A stretch of 64,000 nucleotides of DNA from Linnemannia elongata (taxonomy: Eukaryota > Mortierellomycota > Mortierellomycetes > Mortierellales > Mortierellaceae): positions 2,876,053-2,940,052 of the forward strand of contig JAXBDG010000004.1 in NCBI GenBank assembly GCA_036320915.1. Reading direction: 5' to 3'. The position numbers and the translations under genes were made by a program. A model generated the notes under the pieces. The model was given only the letters and a program-made list of their open reading frames with translations. It made no database searches and was not told where the DNA came from. How positions within the stretch are numbered: position 1 is the stretch's first letter; each line of letters starts with the position of its first letter. Of the stretch, positions 62,161 through 64,000 are shown piece by piece.

Positions 62161-64000
62161 GAAAAAATGAGAGTGGAGAAAGAAAACAGAGTGTAAAAAA
62201 TGAAAAAAAAAGGTCTCGAGAGAAAAAAAGGTGTAAATAAAGAAAAAAAAGAGTGTAGAGAGGAAGAAAACAGTGCAGAGAGAGAGAGAAAAAGCGTAAG
62301 TAAAGAGAAAAAAAGGGTTCAGAGAGAGAGAAAGGAGTGTAGAGAGAGAGAAAAAAAATATAGAGAGGAAAAGAGTGCAGGGGGAAAAAAAAGAGTACAG
62401 AGAGAAAAAAAGTGTAGAGAGAGAAAAAAAGTGTAGAGAGAGAAAAAAAGTATACAGAAAGAAAAAAAACTGTACAGAGAGAAAAAAGTGTAGGGAGAGA
62501 AAAAAAGTGTAGAGGTAGAAAAAAAAGTGCAGAGAGAGAAAAAAAAGTGCAGAGAGAGAAAGAAAAGTGTAGAGAGGGAAAAAAAAGTGCAGAGAGAGAA
62601 AGAAAAGTGTACAGGGAGAAAAAATAGTGTAGAAAAGAAAAAAAATAAAGGGGAGAAAAAAAGGTGCAGAGAGGGAGACGAAAGTGTCGAGAGAGAAAAA
62701 AAGTATCAAGGGTGAAAAAAAGTGCAAAGGAAGAAAAAAAGTGTACAGAGTGAGAAACGAAAGTGTCGAGAGAGAAAAAAAGTATCAAGGGTGAAAAAAA
62801 GTGCAAAGGAAGAAAAAAAGTGTACAGAGAGAGAAACGAAAGTGTCGAGAGAGAAAAAAAGTATCAAGGGTGAAAAAAAAGTGCAAAGGAAGAAAAAAAA
62901 GTGTACGGAGAGAGAAAAAAGTGTAGAGAGAGAAAAAAAAGTGCAGAAAAGAAAAAAAAAATGCAGAGGGAGAAAAAAAATGCAGAGAGCAGAAAAAACA
63001 AGTGAAGAGAGCGGAAAAAAAAGTGTTGTGAAAGAAAAGAAAGTGTAGGAAGAGAAAAAAAAGTGCAAGGGGAGAAAAAAAGTGTAAAAAAAAGTGCAGA
63101 CAGGGAAAGAAAAGTGTTAAGACAGAAAAAAAAGTGTAAAGAGAGAAAAAAAAGTGCAGAGGGAGAAAAAAAAGTGCAGAGAGAGAAAGAAAAGTGTAGA
63201 GAGAGAAAAAAAATGTGGAGGGAGAAAAAAAAGTGTGCAAGGAGAAAAAGAAGTACAGAGTAAGAAAAAAAATTGGAGAGAGAAAGAAAAAAAGTATAGA
63301 GAGCGAAAAAAAGTGAACAGAGAAAAAAAAGGTTAGAGGAAGAAAAAAAAGTAAAGAAGAGAAAAAAAAGTGCAAAGGAAGAAAAAAAAGTGTAGAGAGA
63401 GAAAAAGGTGTAGAGAGAGAAAAAAAAGTGTAGAGAGAAAAATAAGTCAACAGAGAAAAAAAAGTGCAAAAAGAGAAAAAAGAGTAAAGAGAGAAAAAAG
63501 TGTAAACGGAGAAAAAAAAGTGCGGAGAGAGAAAAAGTGTAGAGGGAGAAAAAAAAGTGCAGAGAGAGAAAAGAAAGTATAGAGTGAGAGAAAAAAGGTG
63601 TAGAGAGAGGAAAAAAAGTGTAGAGAGAGGAAAAAAGTGCAGAAAGCGGAAAAAAAAAAGTGTAAAAAGAGTAAAAAAAAGAGAACAGAGAGAGACAAAA
63701 GTGAAGACAGAGAAAAAAAGTGTAGCGAGAGAAAAAAAGTGTAGGGAGAGGAAAAAAGTGTAGAGACAGAAAAAAACGTGTAAAGAGAGGAAAAAAAGTG
63801 CAGAGAGAGAAAAAAAAGTGCAGAGAGAGAAAAAAAGTTTAAAGAAAGAAAAAAATGTATAGAGAGAGAAAAAAAAGTATAGACAAAGAAGAAAGTATAG
63901 AGAGAAAAGTTGTAGGAAGAAAAAGAAAGTGTAGACAAAGAAAAAAAGCGTAAAGAAAGAAAAAAGTGTAGAGAAGAAAAAAAATTACAGAGAAAGAAAA
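62160..64000. repeat. Polypurine satellite, about 19-21 bp unit, runs off the window
   Basis: Degenerate tandem array of the unit GTGYAGAGAGAGAAAAAAA, with A-tract length and one or two bases varying between copies. Roughly 90 units are visible. A higher-order period of 79 bp (four units) is present at 62679, 62758 and 62837, with near-identical copies. No ORF within it is a credible protein. The array continues to the last base. Confidence 0.85.

Overview
The window is eukaryotic DNA from a fungus. Genes are split by short introns (about 50-250 bp) with GTRNGT donors and TAG/CAG acceptors, and all the conserved genes are typical fungal proteins. Three features fit an early-diverging fungus of the Mortierella type (Mortierellomycota): a large arm-like/NACHT/pentapeptide/WD40 protein, an RNI-type LRR protein with a short N-terminal exon, and a TnpB/Fanzor-type zinc-ribbon relic. 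That placement is inference from gene content, not from a search.

Layout. 1-1894: 3' part of a USP-type deubiquitinase (+). 4028-9472: giant STAND NTPase (-). 12206-12853: small two-exon membrane protein of unknown function (-), sharing a divergent promoter with an EBP1/PA2G4-like gene (13457-15369, +). 15630-18650: LRR protein (-). 19293-22005: DCAF6-like WD40 protein (-), divergent from a mitochondrial M3 oligopeptidase (22434-25232, +). 26111-27754: Gln-rich low-complexity protein (-). Then about 5.3 kb without a recognisable gene. 33058-34681: an MscL-family mechanosensitive channel with a zinc ribbon (+). 35379-38626: YME1-like i-AAA protease (+). 38973-40127: SYS1 (-). 40869-43755: CLPTM1 (+). 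43846-45284: 2OG-Fe(II) dioxygenase (-). 45510-46500: AlkB-type dioxygenase (-). 46691-48909: CSN5/JAB1 (-). 49915-54974: Sec7-PH ARF-GEF (+). 55510-56075: decayed TnpB/Fanzor-type relic (-). 56078-57691: F-box/LRR-like protein (-). From about 57.7 kb to the end I see no gene. That stretch holds a 37-bp minisatellite, a long GA microsatellite and a polypurine satellite of about 19-21 bp units with a 79-bp higher-order period, running off the window edge.

Exon structures were built by hand. Every multi-exon model given keeps a continuous reading frame and totals a whole number of codons. Several single-frame ORFs begin at GTG or TTG; where that happens I moved the start to the first in-frame ATG or joined the frame to an upstream exon. 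Functionally most genes are housekeeping (ubiquitin/cullin regulation, mitochondrial proteolysis, Golgi/ER traffic). The accessory elements are the STAND protein, the MscL channel, the LRR and F-box proteins, the TnpB/Fanzor relic and the satellite.
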